DNA of 64,000 nucleotides from Sitta carolinensis. Taxonomy: Eukaryota > Chordata > Aves > Passeriformes > Sittidae. The stretch lies in contig CM063294.1 of the NCBI GenBank assembly GCA_032173965.1, positions 6,556,452-6,620,451 of the forward strand, given 5' to 3'. Under the pieces are notes generated by a model. The model was not told where the DNA came from. It worked only from the letters and a program-made list of their open reading frames with translations, and did no database searches. This document shows positions 27,268 to 43,010 of this stretch, piece after piece. Within the stretch, counting starts at the first letter, position 1; each line of letters begins with the position of its first letter. A program made the translations under genes and the position numbers.

Positions 27268-27500
27268 GGATCTCGGTCGCCGTCTACACATCTCTGTGAA
27301 GCTGGGTGGAGTCCGGGAAATCCCTGCCAAAATGTGGCGAGTCACGCCTAAGGGACGGATCTGCAGTTTGGGGGCGTTCTGCCAGCACAGGTTAGAACAC
27401 TGCTCTGCAGCCGTGACTCGTGGGGGAGATCCCAGCAGGGATTCCTTCGTGCCCTCCTCGCAGGGCTGTGTGGCACAGGAGGCAGCTCTCTCCAGGTCAG
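27268..27500. other. CpG-dense block in AT-rich intergenic DNA
   Basis: About 12 CpG dinucleotides fall between 27273 and 27460 (for example tctcggtcgccgtc, ggcgagtcacgcc, gccgtgactcgtgggg), whereas neighbouring kilobases have very few. Both strands have ORFs of 81-90 residues here because of base composition; neither resembles a known protein. It could be an unmethylated regulatory element, a young GC-rich insertion, or a remnant of a transposon. Confidence 0.5.
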
Positions 27501-30500
27501 GTTCAAGGGCAGTTCCTGAGTTTTGTAACATACACCAGTGAAATGTCAGCTTTAACTTAACTCTGTATAAGACCTGGAGAAAAAGTGAAGATATGGTTTC
27601 TGAAGTTCCCAGAGATGACTAAGTGGTAACTTGCCAAGTTACTTTTATTTTTTTTTTTTTTTTTGGTGATCTAACTTCTCTCCTTACGTTTTGATTGTCT
27701 AAGCATACTAAAGATGGGTGACATGAGATTTAAATTTTACAAAAATGTGCAAAGAAGGCTTTTGAAATAAAGTTGGTGTCTCGTGCTGAACAAGAGGAAA
27801 CAAAATAGAAATGCAGATCTACAGAGCTAATTACAGATGGTAATTTTACTTTCAGGTGGGGATATATTCATTGGTGGTTGTGACAGAACTCTCCAGTGGG
27901 TCTGATTTTTGAATAATAATGTATTCTAAATTAGAGGAAAGAAAAGTGCAAACTTTAAGGATGTTAATTCTTAAAAAGTATCTAATTAGTCTTTAATTTA
28001 TGGTTTCCATTATTTTACCATATTTTCAGGGATATAGTTCTTTTGATTATTCTTTTTACTTTCATTTCCTATGTAATTATTTCATTTTTTTCTTAATAAA
28101 TATATTAGCCTTTTGTATTTTACTTCTTTGAAAAGCATGTTTCTCATAACTGGTAATAATTTCAGAACATCTTTCAAAACTGTTGTTGGTTAAGATAACA
28201 TGCATTCTGTTCTACTACGGCATGAAATATTTTGATTAACATTCTGATTAATATTTTGCCTGCTTCCTGTGAATTAAACAGAACTTTTCAAGTTAGTAAG
28301 ATTTTTATTACTAAACCTGAGACAGTGGTACTTTCCTTTTCTCTTTCCAAATGTTCATTGAATACATTTTCTAGGTAACATCAGAATGTCAATCCATTTT
28401 TTTAGAACTGTGATAAGTGATTCAGATAGGATAGAATTATTTAATCGTAATTTCAATTAAAATGATGTAGAGGTCTGGTAATAGTTTTTACAGGAATGAT
28501 CATGATGGTCATTATGGTCTCAATCCACCAGCATTAATTTACTAAATTACTGTGGTTTGAATTTTTCTAAGATGTTTAGAAAAACAAATAGAGAACAGAA
28601 AAGTAGATGCTAATACTTGTCTAGAAAAGTTTATTGCAAAGTTAATTTAAAGATGTTTGTCTTTAAAAGCTTCCTCCCAAATGCTACTTTTCATTTCTAT
28701 GGGGGTTTTGGGTTTTTTTTTCAGATGAGGGTAAAATTAAGATGTCTTCTGCCCTTGTACTTTTCCTTTCTTCCATGTATGAATTCAAGAGTACTGAGAT
28801 CTCATTTCTTCTGTGCCTGGATGCCAGGGAGAGTGGGAGGGAAGGTAGAAGGAGCAATACCAGAGTATGTAACATTTATTTGGCAGAATCCCCAGAAGAA
28901 TTTTTACAATTATCTCAGATGTACATGGGATGTGAACTTCAGTCTGTTTACATAATCAAAACTCGTGTGTCTGCATTAACTCAGCATTATTGGCTCTTCC
29001 CCTTTGTAGAGGTAGGAGAAACATCCTCTGGAGACTAAAATGGATGTTCATGCAATGAGCTTGTATTCAGCTTATCCCCTAGGAAATATTACCATAGCAA
29101 ATCTTATTTCAGGTTTGAGATGGATTTTATTCTTAAATTACCTGTTTTATCTTGAAATTCCCTGTAAAGGACAAAATTGCCAACAGAGAAAAAAAAAAGT
29201 AGATCAGATTATTTTCAAATTTCAGAGATTTTGAGCAGAGCCAACCACTCCACTACTTTACCAGACAGGTGTCCTGCAGTTTTGTTCACTTCTCAATAGC
29301 TCTAAGTTATGCAATTAGAGAAGAGATGTGTCATTTGCACTTGGGCAACATTTGTTCCCAACTGTTAATACCAATGCTAAAAGAAACTGTCAGAAGTGAT
29401 GTAGAGAAAAGAACAAAAAAATTATGGTTCTTAAAAATTATATGTAGAGGCATCACTTTACGGCTAACTATTACAAACTAATAACACTGAATAGCTGACA
29501 AATTTTCCTGTTTATCATTGGTGCTGAGGCTTTCAGCTCCTATTAGCTTTTCCACATTGTGCTTTCTCATGCTGTTCAGGACTTGTGTTGCTGCCCTGGT
29601 TTGGAGCAGTGGGCCAGAGAGGCGAGGGAGGGGGCAGCAGCAGCCCTCGAGGAGGAGCTCAGGCACTGGGTGGGAGCTGCCAGCTTGCATGGGCTGCAGC
29701 ACACCCTGCTCCTTCATGGGCAGGGGACAAGGCTCTTTAGAGGGGCTTGGAAAGAAGCCATCATTCTGGTTAAAAAAAAATCTCCATTTTTTTTGACTCT
29801 GTTCAGTCTGCTTTCAGATGTATTTGGGACTCAGATTTGTTTCTTTGCATGCAAGTGTGGGTATGAGGTGGACAACAGCTGGGAGGAGGAACTGCCCTAC
29901 CTCTACCTCTGCTTGAAAGTGTGTGCTCCCAAGGACAGAAAAGGTTTCCAGTGCTTAAAAATGTTATTTTATTCTAGCACAGACAAATGTACTAGAACAA
30001 GATGAGTCTTCAAATATAGGAAGTTCTCATCAGTTATGGCGGATCATGCAGAGTAGTTTGAAACAAATCCCTTCAAGTGGACTAGGTTTTGCTGCAGTTT
30101 CATTTTGTGGGGTGTTTTCATTTTTTAGACTTATTTCTACTATATGCCAAATATTTGAGCTGAAGAAAAAATGTTTCATCTTCATTCAAACATAACATAA
30201 GCTACCTTCTGACATGCCTGTGTAGTCTCTACCTGTGATTCTTTGATGCTGAGAATCTCCCGAGGGCCATCCAGGGTAGACTGGCCAGTGTGTAATTCTC
30301 CAACAGGACTGCTGAAGACTCCTAATAAACTGGCCAAGCTACTGGAAGGAGCCAAAAATGTAAGGAAGGGTTACCTGAGGTGTGAAAGGATTAATGGCAT
30401 CTGTTTTGGCATGAGCATGGTGTTTGCTCTCCAGAAACACTCAAGGTGCTTCAGCAGCTGTAGGCAGGATCCTCAGGAGCCCAGGGCCAGCTCCTCTATG

Positions 30501-31149
30501 GGGAGGGCATGGTTTGGGAGAGATTGTTGCCACCCCTGGGTGTTGGCAGGGTCTGCAGATCGTGCCAGTGTGGGCACTCTGAGCAGAGAGGGACATGCTT
30601 TAACAAGAGCTGGCATCAGCTCTCCTGAAAGCAAGTCAAATAGAGGTGAGCTTGAAGTTAGCAATCAATATGTCTTACCTTTTTTTTGTTTCCTGATATC
30701 AAGTCCATTAACTTTATGGTTTCACTTACAGCTTCTTTAGAAGTAATAGTTTTCATATTGCAATAATTTCTCAGGGTTGAAATGGAATCACTGATTTAGG
30801 TGAAACTGTGGGGTGGTGATTTTTGGGAGAAAAGTATTTGTGCAAGAAAGATCCAGAAGTGCTAAATCAGCAGGAAGCTGTCAGATTCAGGTGAATGTAA
30901 CTGAGGGCAAAGGAATTGGAAAGTGCTCTCTTCTATAAGAAATCTCACTGTGGGAGCAGATTAAAGAGTTGTGATCTAAGTTGAACAAGAACAAGAAGCA
31001 GAAAAGCTTTTGAAATCAGAATAGGTTTGTGAGATTGTAGAAGTGCTAAAGCTGTCTAGTCTCTCCCTTCTAGTCCTAAGGGAAACACTGTAATGAATTC
31101 TGAGAGTTCATGGATATACATTGTTTTGTCAATACAAACATGGAGACTT

Positions 31150-31151
<2 letters not shown>

Positions 31152-31191
<40 letters not shown>

Positions 31192-31250
31192 CTTAGTAAG
31201 AGCCTGGTAAGTTTACATGGCTTTTTTTCTTTTTTTTTCTTTTTTAATAT
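31152..31250 (+). repeat. Poly-T run of 47 T plus second T-rich run
   Basis: The 47-T homopolymer at 31152-31198 is followed by tcttagtaagagcctggtaa and a second T-rich run (about 31221-31246). Two A-rich tails on the minus strand separated by about 25 nt could mark old retroposition, but no source transcript is recognised. Confidence 0.85.
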
Positions 31251-34200
31251 AACCAAGTGTCCAGCTATGATGCTAAATTCTCTCTAGAAGGTCTGTCTGA
31301 CTTTCAAGTAGTTTGTAGACTGATTTGCTATTTTTATAGACATCTTGCAAATATATTAGCTGTGTGGATATCTCTTTGTTTGTGTTTCATTTTGGGAATG
31401 AAATAGAGTCTTGATTTGGAGCATTTTTGGGGAAGGTTAGTGGTGTTTTTCTGGGGTTTTGTTCCTTTTTTTCTATAGCTAAATTAAGATTAGACTTCTC
31501 ACAGCATTATAACTGAATCTATAGTTAGGCTTCTAGCAGATACTTGAAAATGCTAAAGAGTGATGGCAGATTTAGTCTCATCAGATATAGGTTTCAATAT
31601 GCATGTATTAAAAAGCATGTTTCTGGTGGAAAGATCAATATTTCTAATGTTTTTCATACTGGTTGAATTAAAGCTATATTAATACTTGCTTATTTCTTTT
31701 TTTCCCTTTTCTCATTTTGATAATAGATATGAATTTGATGTGAATCCAAATGATAATGTCTTATCCAGCCCAACATTCTTCAGTCTGGGTGTTTTTCCCA
31801 CAAGAAAGACAAACTTTTTTAATATATTTTTGTGAAGTGGGATGAATTATTCAAATCTGTTTGCTGACTTGTAAGCAAGCTTTTAGTTCATGTCTTGTAT
31901 TCAAGATCTTTTAAAGGTCATGAGCTTTCTTTTACATATTCAACAGGTATGTTTTTCATTGTAAATCCTGACTTTATAAAAAGCCCCACAGTAATGTGTA
32001 AGTAGGAAGCCTAAATTTTTCATCTGCAGAATCCTTCTAAATGAGAAGGGGAAAGTGCACTGGCATTTAATTTTTATAAAAGGTACAATAGATTTCTCAT
32101 GGGCATAATAAACTGATTTATCTGTGAAGCTTTTCATAAGATTTAATTAAATTCTCAGCAAAGCGACTGAAATTTTGTTTGAAAGACAACACTTGCTTTT
32201 TAAAATGTTATTTTGTCCCTTGAGCTATAATTAGGTTGCTTTTAGATGGATTCTTCATATATTACTTTTCTTCTCTTCCCTCTTACTACTGGCTCTGTCT
32301 TGGCTGATCCCTTAGTTTAAAATAACAGGCTTTAGTCCATCAACTACAGAAGCCCACAAACAGACTTTATTTTTCATGAAGACCTCATCTTGTAGCTATT
32401 AATTTCCAAATAACATTAACTTTTTACCATGGCATCACTAAAATCTGATCCTTCATGCATGTAGATGAAGCCTGAATCCCAAAGGTACTCTATTAAAAGT
32501 TCAGAGGACTGCAATCTTCATTTTTTTAATCTTAAGAATTATTTTCTGTGGATCATTTGGCCTCTTAGCTTGTTGTTCTGGGCTGACACTGTAGTCCATT
32601 AATGTAAATTCTTTGGCTTGCTTGTCTAATTCAGTTCTCAGCTGCAGCCTGGAGAGAGCAGATCAGCATTTGTGTCATATCCAAGCCTCAGTTTCTCTGT
32701 TTAACTACCAAAATCTCCCACTAATTCTTTTTTTCATGTTGTCCTGCCTTTTCTCTGAAGCCTGAGAAACTCTTCAGCAAACCTGGCAAAGTCCTTGCTT
32801 TCCATATTCCAATCCTTTTCTGCAGCTCATCTCTACCATGGCGCTACCAAACCCAGATTTGGTGGTAAGGCAGGTAATCCAAAACTGTGTTTTCAAAAAT
32901 AGTTTTTGTTCCATATAAAACGATGCTATCCACTAAAATTTGTGCAGCTAACAGAGCTTTCTTTTTTAGTGTTATTCACTTGCCTAATTCTTTTATAAGT
33001 ATACTTTTTTCTTTTCTACACTTTTTAATGCTGAAGGGCTTTGGGGGCACAGGTGGAAGGAGGTCTCAATATTTGGACCTTCAATAGTTGTTGCAATAGA
33101 CACACATTGTTATTGGGCCAGCCCAGCCATGTCATAGATTTATGTAACTGTGGGAAAATGAGGAAGAAATGAGTGGATTTTTAAAAAGGTTCCTTGATTA
33201 TTTTCCCCCTTTTTAGAGTGTGTGTGTGTATCTTTAACATTTTTTTATTGCACAGAGGCTAAAATTATTCCATACTTGCTTGGCAAAATATATATTTTGG
33301 GGGCTGACTAACATAAAAAATAGGAGAAATTATTGTTTAGTCATGTGATCTCCCTGAATACTAGCCATTTGTTTACAATCTGGGTTTGTAAATGTTATAA
33401 ATGTATAGAGGTTTATAAATGCTTTGAAGGTGTCCTGTTTTGGTATAATCCCTGGGACAACAGTGTCTTGTCTCAGTCAGAAAATTCCATACTCTTGGAA
33501 TACAAATAGCAAGTAAACAATTGTCCCACTAGAGTATACTTGATAAGACTTCCAATGCCAGTCTGACTCCCCCCAGACACATCCCAGAGCAGTAACATTC
33601 ATTTGCAGTGTCATGAGCTTGAGGACATCTCAGCAAGCCTGATGCATCAAGAGAGTTTCTTCCCTGGAATACAACTGGGAGAGTTAGTATGCATAATGTA
33701 TATATTAGCATAATATTTTCTATAATATGCATACGTGAATGTGCCTATATAGAGAGGTTTCTGGGCAGTTTTCTTCTGAATAATAACACTTATGACACCC
33801 AAATATTATTTTGCTTATTGTTTTGTTTACTGTGATGGCAATCTGGCTTTACAACACCAAGGTTTGTTTCTGTACTGAATAGCTAAAATAATCCCTGTTA
33901 GAGGAACACTCAGATAGCACTAGATTGCACTTTGGTGTCCATTTCTTTCTGGGAATTGTTTCTCCATGGACCATCCTTTTGAATTTCCTCCATCTTCCCC
34001 AGGAGGAAATGACCAATCTCCTCAGTATGTGTGGCAGGAGGGAGGTTTTGGGTAATGACTGGTTAGGGGATTATTTCCTTTTCTTTATGTCATGATATAT
34101 GGTGAGAAAAGTTCACTCACCTCCCTAAGGCATATGTGGCATGCTTTTCCTGTTTGTGTGGTTTGGGTTATTGAGGTGGGAATATATCAATTCTTAACTT

Positions 34201-34924
34201 CTCCCTTGCTGGAAGGAGAAGCCAAACTTGCCAAGTAGGGAAATATAATCATTATTACATCTAATTCATCAGTACTGCAGGTTTTCCTAGGCACAGGTAA
34301 CCTGATGGCTGAACTAGGGTAAAGTGCTTAGTGAGAGTCATGTTAATTCCATAGATCATGGCCAAAAAAAAAAAATTCTATGTATGTTAACCAAAATACA
34401 CTTGGGCATCAATGGGCTGGTTTGGGCTGGCTTTTGTAGTGATATGTATAAAACCTATATGGGAGCAGGGAAAAATTGAAACTTTAAATGTATAACATTA
34501 GTCACTCTTATTAAATACAAGAAAATAAAAGAAAGCTCTTAAATCACTCACTATTGGGAAAAGAAATAGCGGTCAGTCTGGTACAAGTTGAAACACCTTT
34601 CCATATGAAGGTGATGGACACTCATTCAGATATTGAAGACTCTCTAAGTAAATAAAGGAAGGTTATTTCTCTTTAGAGTACTTGCAATGCAGTGCTTCTT
34701 AATTTATTTTTTTTTAAGAATAAGATAATCTTCAAAAGAGTTAGTCTCCCTTCTTGAAAGCTGTGTGAGCCCTTTGACTACAAAATGAGACAATGCAGAG
34801 AATTATAAGGATTGTAATCATTTATATTTAGGCAGCTAATGAGTCCAACTGGTCAACTAGTCTAGTTCTCAAAGAAGATTTTTAAAAAACTCATCACAGA
34901 AAAACTGGAGTTGAGTGCAGCGGT

Positions 34925-34930
34925 TTTATT
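34925..34930 (-). promoter_or_regulatory. Candidate distal poly(A) signal AATAAA
   Basis: On the minus strand AATAAAACCGCTGCACTC is followed about 26 nt later by TTTTTCTGTGATGAG, a plausible cleavage context with a U/GU-rich downstream element. Other AATAAA copies occur upstream at about 34959-34964 and 35034-35039, so this is the last of a cluster. Assigned as the end of GABRG2 by position only. Confidence 0.35.
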
Positions 34931-36404
34931 GAAAAAGTCCACAGGTGTGTGCAATTCCTTTATTAAAATGTTTTCAAATACATTGGACTAGGAGCAATTG
35001 ATGATTAGGAGATATTCCTTTTTTTTTACATTTTTATTTCCAAAACTATACAAACGTTGGAAAGCTTTCCTCTTCCTCCATTTCAATTAATAATAATTCT
35101 GTAGTGATAAGTTATAGGTCTCCCTTTTCAAGCTGCAAGCCCACTTTACTGGAGGTGGCATTTTGCATCTTTGACAATTAAAAAAAAACCCCAAACTGTC
35201 AGTCATATTTACATGTGCTTAAGGTTGCATAATTGAGCATCATACAGGTTCTGAAAACCAGTGGTTTTCAAGATTTACCCAGATGGGTTGAAGGTTTTAA
35301 ATACGTACATAACTGCATACATGTGATTTAGTAGCCAAGACACCCTCTGTTCCCTTTTATTTTCAAGGCTATCTATCAACTCTGTGCTAGCCATGGTAAA
35401 GGTTTGTTTTAGTAAAGGTACTCACTGAGTGAAAGCAGCACTGACAACAACTATTGCTGGTCGAGGACTTGAATGGGCAGAGAATTGTGTGTGTATATAC
35501 AATAGGAGGACTAATGTTTCAAAATTAACTTCAATCTCATATGTAAAAATAATGTCTAGAATAAAAGCTCTTTCCTGTACTGGATTAAAGAATAAAAGAC
35601 TCCCACAAACACTTGTATAAGGAAAAAAGTGGAGCTCAACATGGGAAAAGAACAATAGAAGCACATGGATTAAATTCAGAAGCTGATCTTGCAATGTATA
35701 ATTACTGGAGATTCAGTTGAAATATAGCAACATTATCACTGGGAAATGAAGGCTACAAGTGCAGAGGACACATACATTACACTTTATGAACTATTATATT
35801 TGCCATACAGATTTGTCTATATGTTATTTAGTTGAATCCTTAAGGCTTCTCTAATATCTTGCATGACAGTGCTGTCTGCTTGGATCTTCCATGCATGAGG
35901 GAGAGGGGCAATTTTTCAAGAAAAAAGAAAATTAGGTTTTTCCACATTTCAATTAAAATAGCACATCCAGAGACACAAATTAAAAGACAAAACTTTATGG
36001 TACCTTTTTTCATTTATTTTGGCCTCCAAAAGATGCATGCACTAGGCTTTATGTACTATAAGGTATTGAAATATTTACAGCATTGTACATGTGCTCTTAA
36101 AGGGATGGCAAAGGGAAAGGTCTGTTTTCATCTTGGTGGGAGTAGAAGTTAATTTTCCTAGCTTAATAATACCTATTCAAAGTGAGAGATGACTCTTCCA
36201 AAAAGAAAAGCCCACAGAGAATAAAGCTATAGCATAATTATAGCCAATGTTAACAAACTGTACAGCACTTTACCTGGGAATTCTCCTCACTCTCACTCCT
36301 GTTTGGAATCACAGTATCAACTATTAAGTGGCGTTGCTATGCTCCCCTTGCCCTATTTCTCTTTATTCCAGCAGGCATAGGTGTATATTACCTATTGACA
36401 TTAC

Positions 36405-36410
36405 TTTATT
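36405..36410 (-). promoter_or_regulatory. Candidate proximal poly(A) signal AATAAA
   Basis: AATAAA on the minus strand about 215 nt beyond the GABRG2 stop. A second AATAAA lies at 36362-36367. They could allow a short 3' UTR isoform. No strongly GT-rich downstream element stands out. Confidence 0.25.
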
Positions 36411-36623
36411 TTAAATTCATTTTGACATGTGGAATGGACATGTAATTCACAATAACCTGATGGCAATTTTTGGACAAATGATACGACTGATATTTACGGG
36501 ATTATGGCACTAAAGAATTCAGGTCACTATAAAGCGCATCATAAATACTTCAAGTGGATTTAGGAAACCATCTCTCTAAGAAATTCAGTGAGTAAGGCTC
36601 GTATCACTGATTTCCTACTGCTT

Positions 36624-38379
<1,756 letters not shown>

Positions 38380-38403
38380 CTTGAAGGAAAACATCCGAAG
38401 AAG
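38380..38403 (-). CDS. GABRG2: GABRG2 alternative 24-nt exon 9 (gamma-2L insert)
   Basis: This is a micro-exon too short to be found by ORF length. Read on the minus strand it is preceded by aaaatgaaag and followed by gtataatgt, with exactly 24 nt between (CTTCTTCGGATG then TTTTCCTTCAAG). It translates in phase 0 as LLRMFSFK, the eight-residue insert that distinguishes gamma-2L from gamma-2S and carries the protein kinase C target serine of the long isoform. It lies between exon 8 (ending KKKKNP) and exon 10 (starting APTIDIRP), as in mammals. The donor (CAAG before gtataa) is non-optimal, which fits regulated inclusion. Neuronal inclusion is known for mammalian GABRG2; regulation here is inferred. 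Confidence 0.95.
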
Positions 38404-38420
38404 CTTTCATTTTGTAGACA

Positions 38421-38468
38421 GAAAAGAGAATCAGAGGGTTTTGTTTTAAATTAAAGAAAGAAAGAGAC
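38421..38468 (-). promoter_or_regulatory. Candidate PTB-binding pyrimidine tracts upstream of 24-nt exon
   Basis: The minus strand has GTCTCTTTCTTTCTTT (38453-38468) and TTCTCTTTTC (38421-38430), within 65 nt upstream of the 24-nt exon acceptor. CU-rich elements of this kind bind polypyrimidine tract binding protein, which is known to repress this exon in mammalian non-neuronal cells. They could also be the ordinary polypyrimidine tract of the acceptor. Confidence 0.4.
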
Positions 38469-39285
38469 AAAAATAAAGCAAATTAAAAATATGTTTCTAA
38501 AACACAGTAAGTCAAAAAGAACTAAATTTATAGAAAGATTGGGATTACATCAATTGAAACAAGTATCTGTAACATAAAATCCCCCACATTTTCAGCTTGT
38601 CACTGTCTTGTTTACATCTGGGCCAAAGACATATCAAACTCCTGTTAGGTTTTCATATCCTGAAGGGATTCTAATCTTTAATGCTGAGCTGTTTTGAAAG
38701 AGACCATTCACATTTTGTAGAAGCACTTTTTGGAAAGAAGACTTTTAACCTGCAGTCTGTTCCCTGAACACTCGACTTTTAAGGATTTTAGGCTCTGTGC
38801 TTAGGAGTCAGGTAAACTTTTATAGTTGTTTCTTCCCAGATGCTCACAGATGAGCAATGTAAAGAACTAATTTTTCTTTATATGGGCACCTTAAAGCAAA
38901 ACAAATAAATCTGAGGTGCATTTGGCTTTGGTCCTTTACCTGACTGCATAAGACACACATACAGACCGTTTTATTTCCATCTAACACAGGATACATCTCT
39001 TGATCACTTCAATTTGTTTCTTTACAGTCTACCTCTCAGCAACATTTAAACTTGAAATTATAGGAATACTAAATAGTGAAAGGTTCCTTAATTGCTATTT
39101 TTTTTCTATATCCATTTTTGTGATGTATTTTAAAGCTAAAAGAAAATAACTTCAACAGTCCTTGAATATTTTAGTAAATGAGATCCAAATGACTTTATTC
39201 TTTGTTAGATGCCTGAAACAGAGATGAAAGTACTCTTTATAAATGTAAACCATTTTTCCTTTAAATTTTTCACTCTTTCGTTTTT

Positions 39286-39405
39286 TTATTTTGCGTTGGT
39301 TTAAGGGTTTTTTTTTTTTGTGGTGTTGGTTTGTTTGTTCATGGATTTTTTGTTTTTATGGGAGTGCTTTGGGTTTGGGGGTTTTTCTGGACTTTTTTTG
39401 GCAGA
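39286..39405 (+). repeat. T/G-rich low-complexity tract in GABRG2 intron 8
   Basis: The plus strand is dominated by T and G runs (for example gggtttttttttttttgtgg and tttgggtttgggggtttt). It resembles the tracts at 12878-13000 and 42774-43010. The 83-residue plus-strand ORF here is a product of this composition. Confidence 0.7.
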
Positions 39406-40131
39406 TGATTAGGCTAAATGTTTTACAGATTCTAGACAACAAGTTTGTCAGCTCAGGTGCCAAAGGCAAGGAGAAATCTGTCCTGGACAAAATAAGCATC
39501 AAATTCTTTCCCTGTCTGGGCAAAAGCCCAAATCACTACTGAGGGAATTTCCAGGATTTTTTTATTGTGGCTGTTATATACATTATTTTTACTATTGGGT
39601 AGCATATATCCATAAGTATCATTATAAACTACTGCCAAATCACTTTCTAAGCAGAGAAATATGTAAATAAGATAAGAAATATAAGAAAAATAATTTAAGG
39701 AAACAACGAAAAAGAAACGGATGCTTAAGGGGAAGTTGGAAAAAGCACACACCAAAGTTTGAATATAAGTTTAACTGTAGTCCTGATAAGCAAGATAGTC
39801 ATGTCAATAATGTGGACATAAGTTAATGGCATAAAACATTGCTAATACTAAGACAGAGAAACAGAGTTGTTTCTATAAAGAGATCTATATATAGCACAAG
39901 TAATGGCTTTGGTAGTTGTAGTTTGCAGAAGACATTGGGTAAGATCTTTATCCTAAGAAATTAGTTTCTCTGGCATTCAGAAAACTGTAATATATGAGCT
40001 TTTGATTCTCAAAATGTATGTTTGTTTTCCTATAGTTACAAAGGATGGGTATACATGCAATAGAAAAGTATGGAAAAAAAAAGGGACGGTTATAAAGAGG
40101 GATTTAAATGCTCTCTCAGAAAAACTAATTA

Positions 40132-42150
<2,019 letters not shown>

Positions 42151-42773
42151 TCAATATTAAACTGATTCACCAGCTGTACTGGTGACAAATGCACACATAC
42201 ATTTTCTTCAACATAGCTGTAGCTCAACAACAGGTGGATTTTCCACACTAGGAAAATTAAGTTGTGCAGACTCACTCAGGTAACTTTGCAATAGGATTTC
42301 AAGAGTAACCTGCCTTGCATAGCATGACTTCCACCCAAGTCATTCCTCATACCCAGACCTGCCTGGTATGATCTGTGTGCAGCAGCCCAGGGTGGGGAGG
42401 GGTCCAGCCTTCCTCCAGTCTCTGTGTCCCCATTAGTGTGCTCCCAGCTCCACTCTCAAATGTTGCGTCCTTTCAGATTTACTTCCTAAATTTTTCATAC
42501 TCTTAACAATTCTTCAGGGCTATGTTGTGTCAATAATTCATTTTTTAATTTGCCTGCGGCTCTTCTATTATATTTTCTCTTCTGAAATGAATTGAACCCA
42601 CATTTCCTAAGTGATCCCAGAAGTTGGGCTAGAAATTAATCAGGTGTATATAACACATCATTCTTACTCAGGTTAGTTTGTGATTGTCTTTTCAGGTTCT
42701 TTTCCCTTCTCAAATTATTAAGTAAATCCCATCTGGGTTCAGGGACACAGCAAAGCTTAAGTTTTTCCTGTGG

Positions 42774-42825
42774 CTTGTTTTTTTTTGTTATGGTTTGGGG
42801 TTTTTTTTCTTTTTCTTTTTCTTTT

Positions 42826-42867
<42 letters not shown>

Positions 42868-43010
42868 GTTGTTTGTTTTTCCTTGGGGAGGGATGGTTGG
42901 TTGCTTTGTTTGTTTGTGGGGGTTTTCTGGGTCGGTTGGCTGGTAGTTTTTGTGGGGTTTTTCTTTGTTTGTTTTTGTCAGTTTGTTATTTTAGGTTGTG
43001 GAGGTTTTTT
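42774..43010 (+). repeat. Poly-T (39 T) followed by T/G-rich low-complexity tract
   Basis: An uninterrupted run of 39 T at 42828-42866 is preceded by CTTTTT repeats and followed by about 140 nt made mainly of G and T (ttggttgtttgtttttcctt, then gggggttttctgggtcggtt). It yields Phe/Gly-rich spurious ORFs. It could be the A-rich tail of an old minus-strand retrocopy or simple-sequence expansion. Confidence 0.8.

Larger units (their letters stand above)
15003..34904. other. Intergenic: no gene recognised
   Basis: About 20 kb without a supportable gene. It contains the hairpin at 16570, the G run at 20630, the CpG-dense block at 27.3 kb, poly-T runs, and GC-richer patches at about 19130-19330, 29590-29760 and 30440-30620 that create plus-strand ORFs of 148 (29559-30005) and 165 residues (30243-30740) with no recognisable similarity. 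In mammals the region beyond GABRG2 is a gene desert before CCNG1, which fits. Confidence 0.65.
34905..36623 (-). other. GABRG2: Probable GABRG2 3' untranslated region
   Basis: This stretch follows the TAA stop on the gene strand. It has no ORF resembling a known protein and is AT-rich, as expected of a long neuronal 3' UTR. The distal end is inferred from a poly(A) signal candidate at 34925-34930 followed by a T/GT-rich stretch; earlier signals at 36405-36410 and 36362-36367 would give a much shorter UTR. Length and use of these sites cannot be settled from sequence alone. Confidence 0.4.

Noticed and set aside
30243..30740. 165-residue plus-strand ORF, with a 148-residue ORF just upstream (29559-30005)
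   Set aside because: No known motifs, in-frame start arbitrary, and both rest on local GC-rich patches. No splice-linked neighbours or promoter signal recognised.
42600..42630. Possible GABRG2 exon 6 end (minus strand AACTTCTGG)
   Set aside because: The bases after the would-be exon end are GGATC rather than a GT donor, and upstream codons do not give the expected LRNTTEVVKTTS segment.
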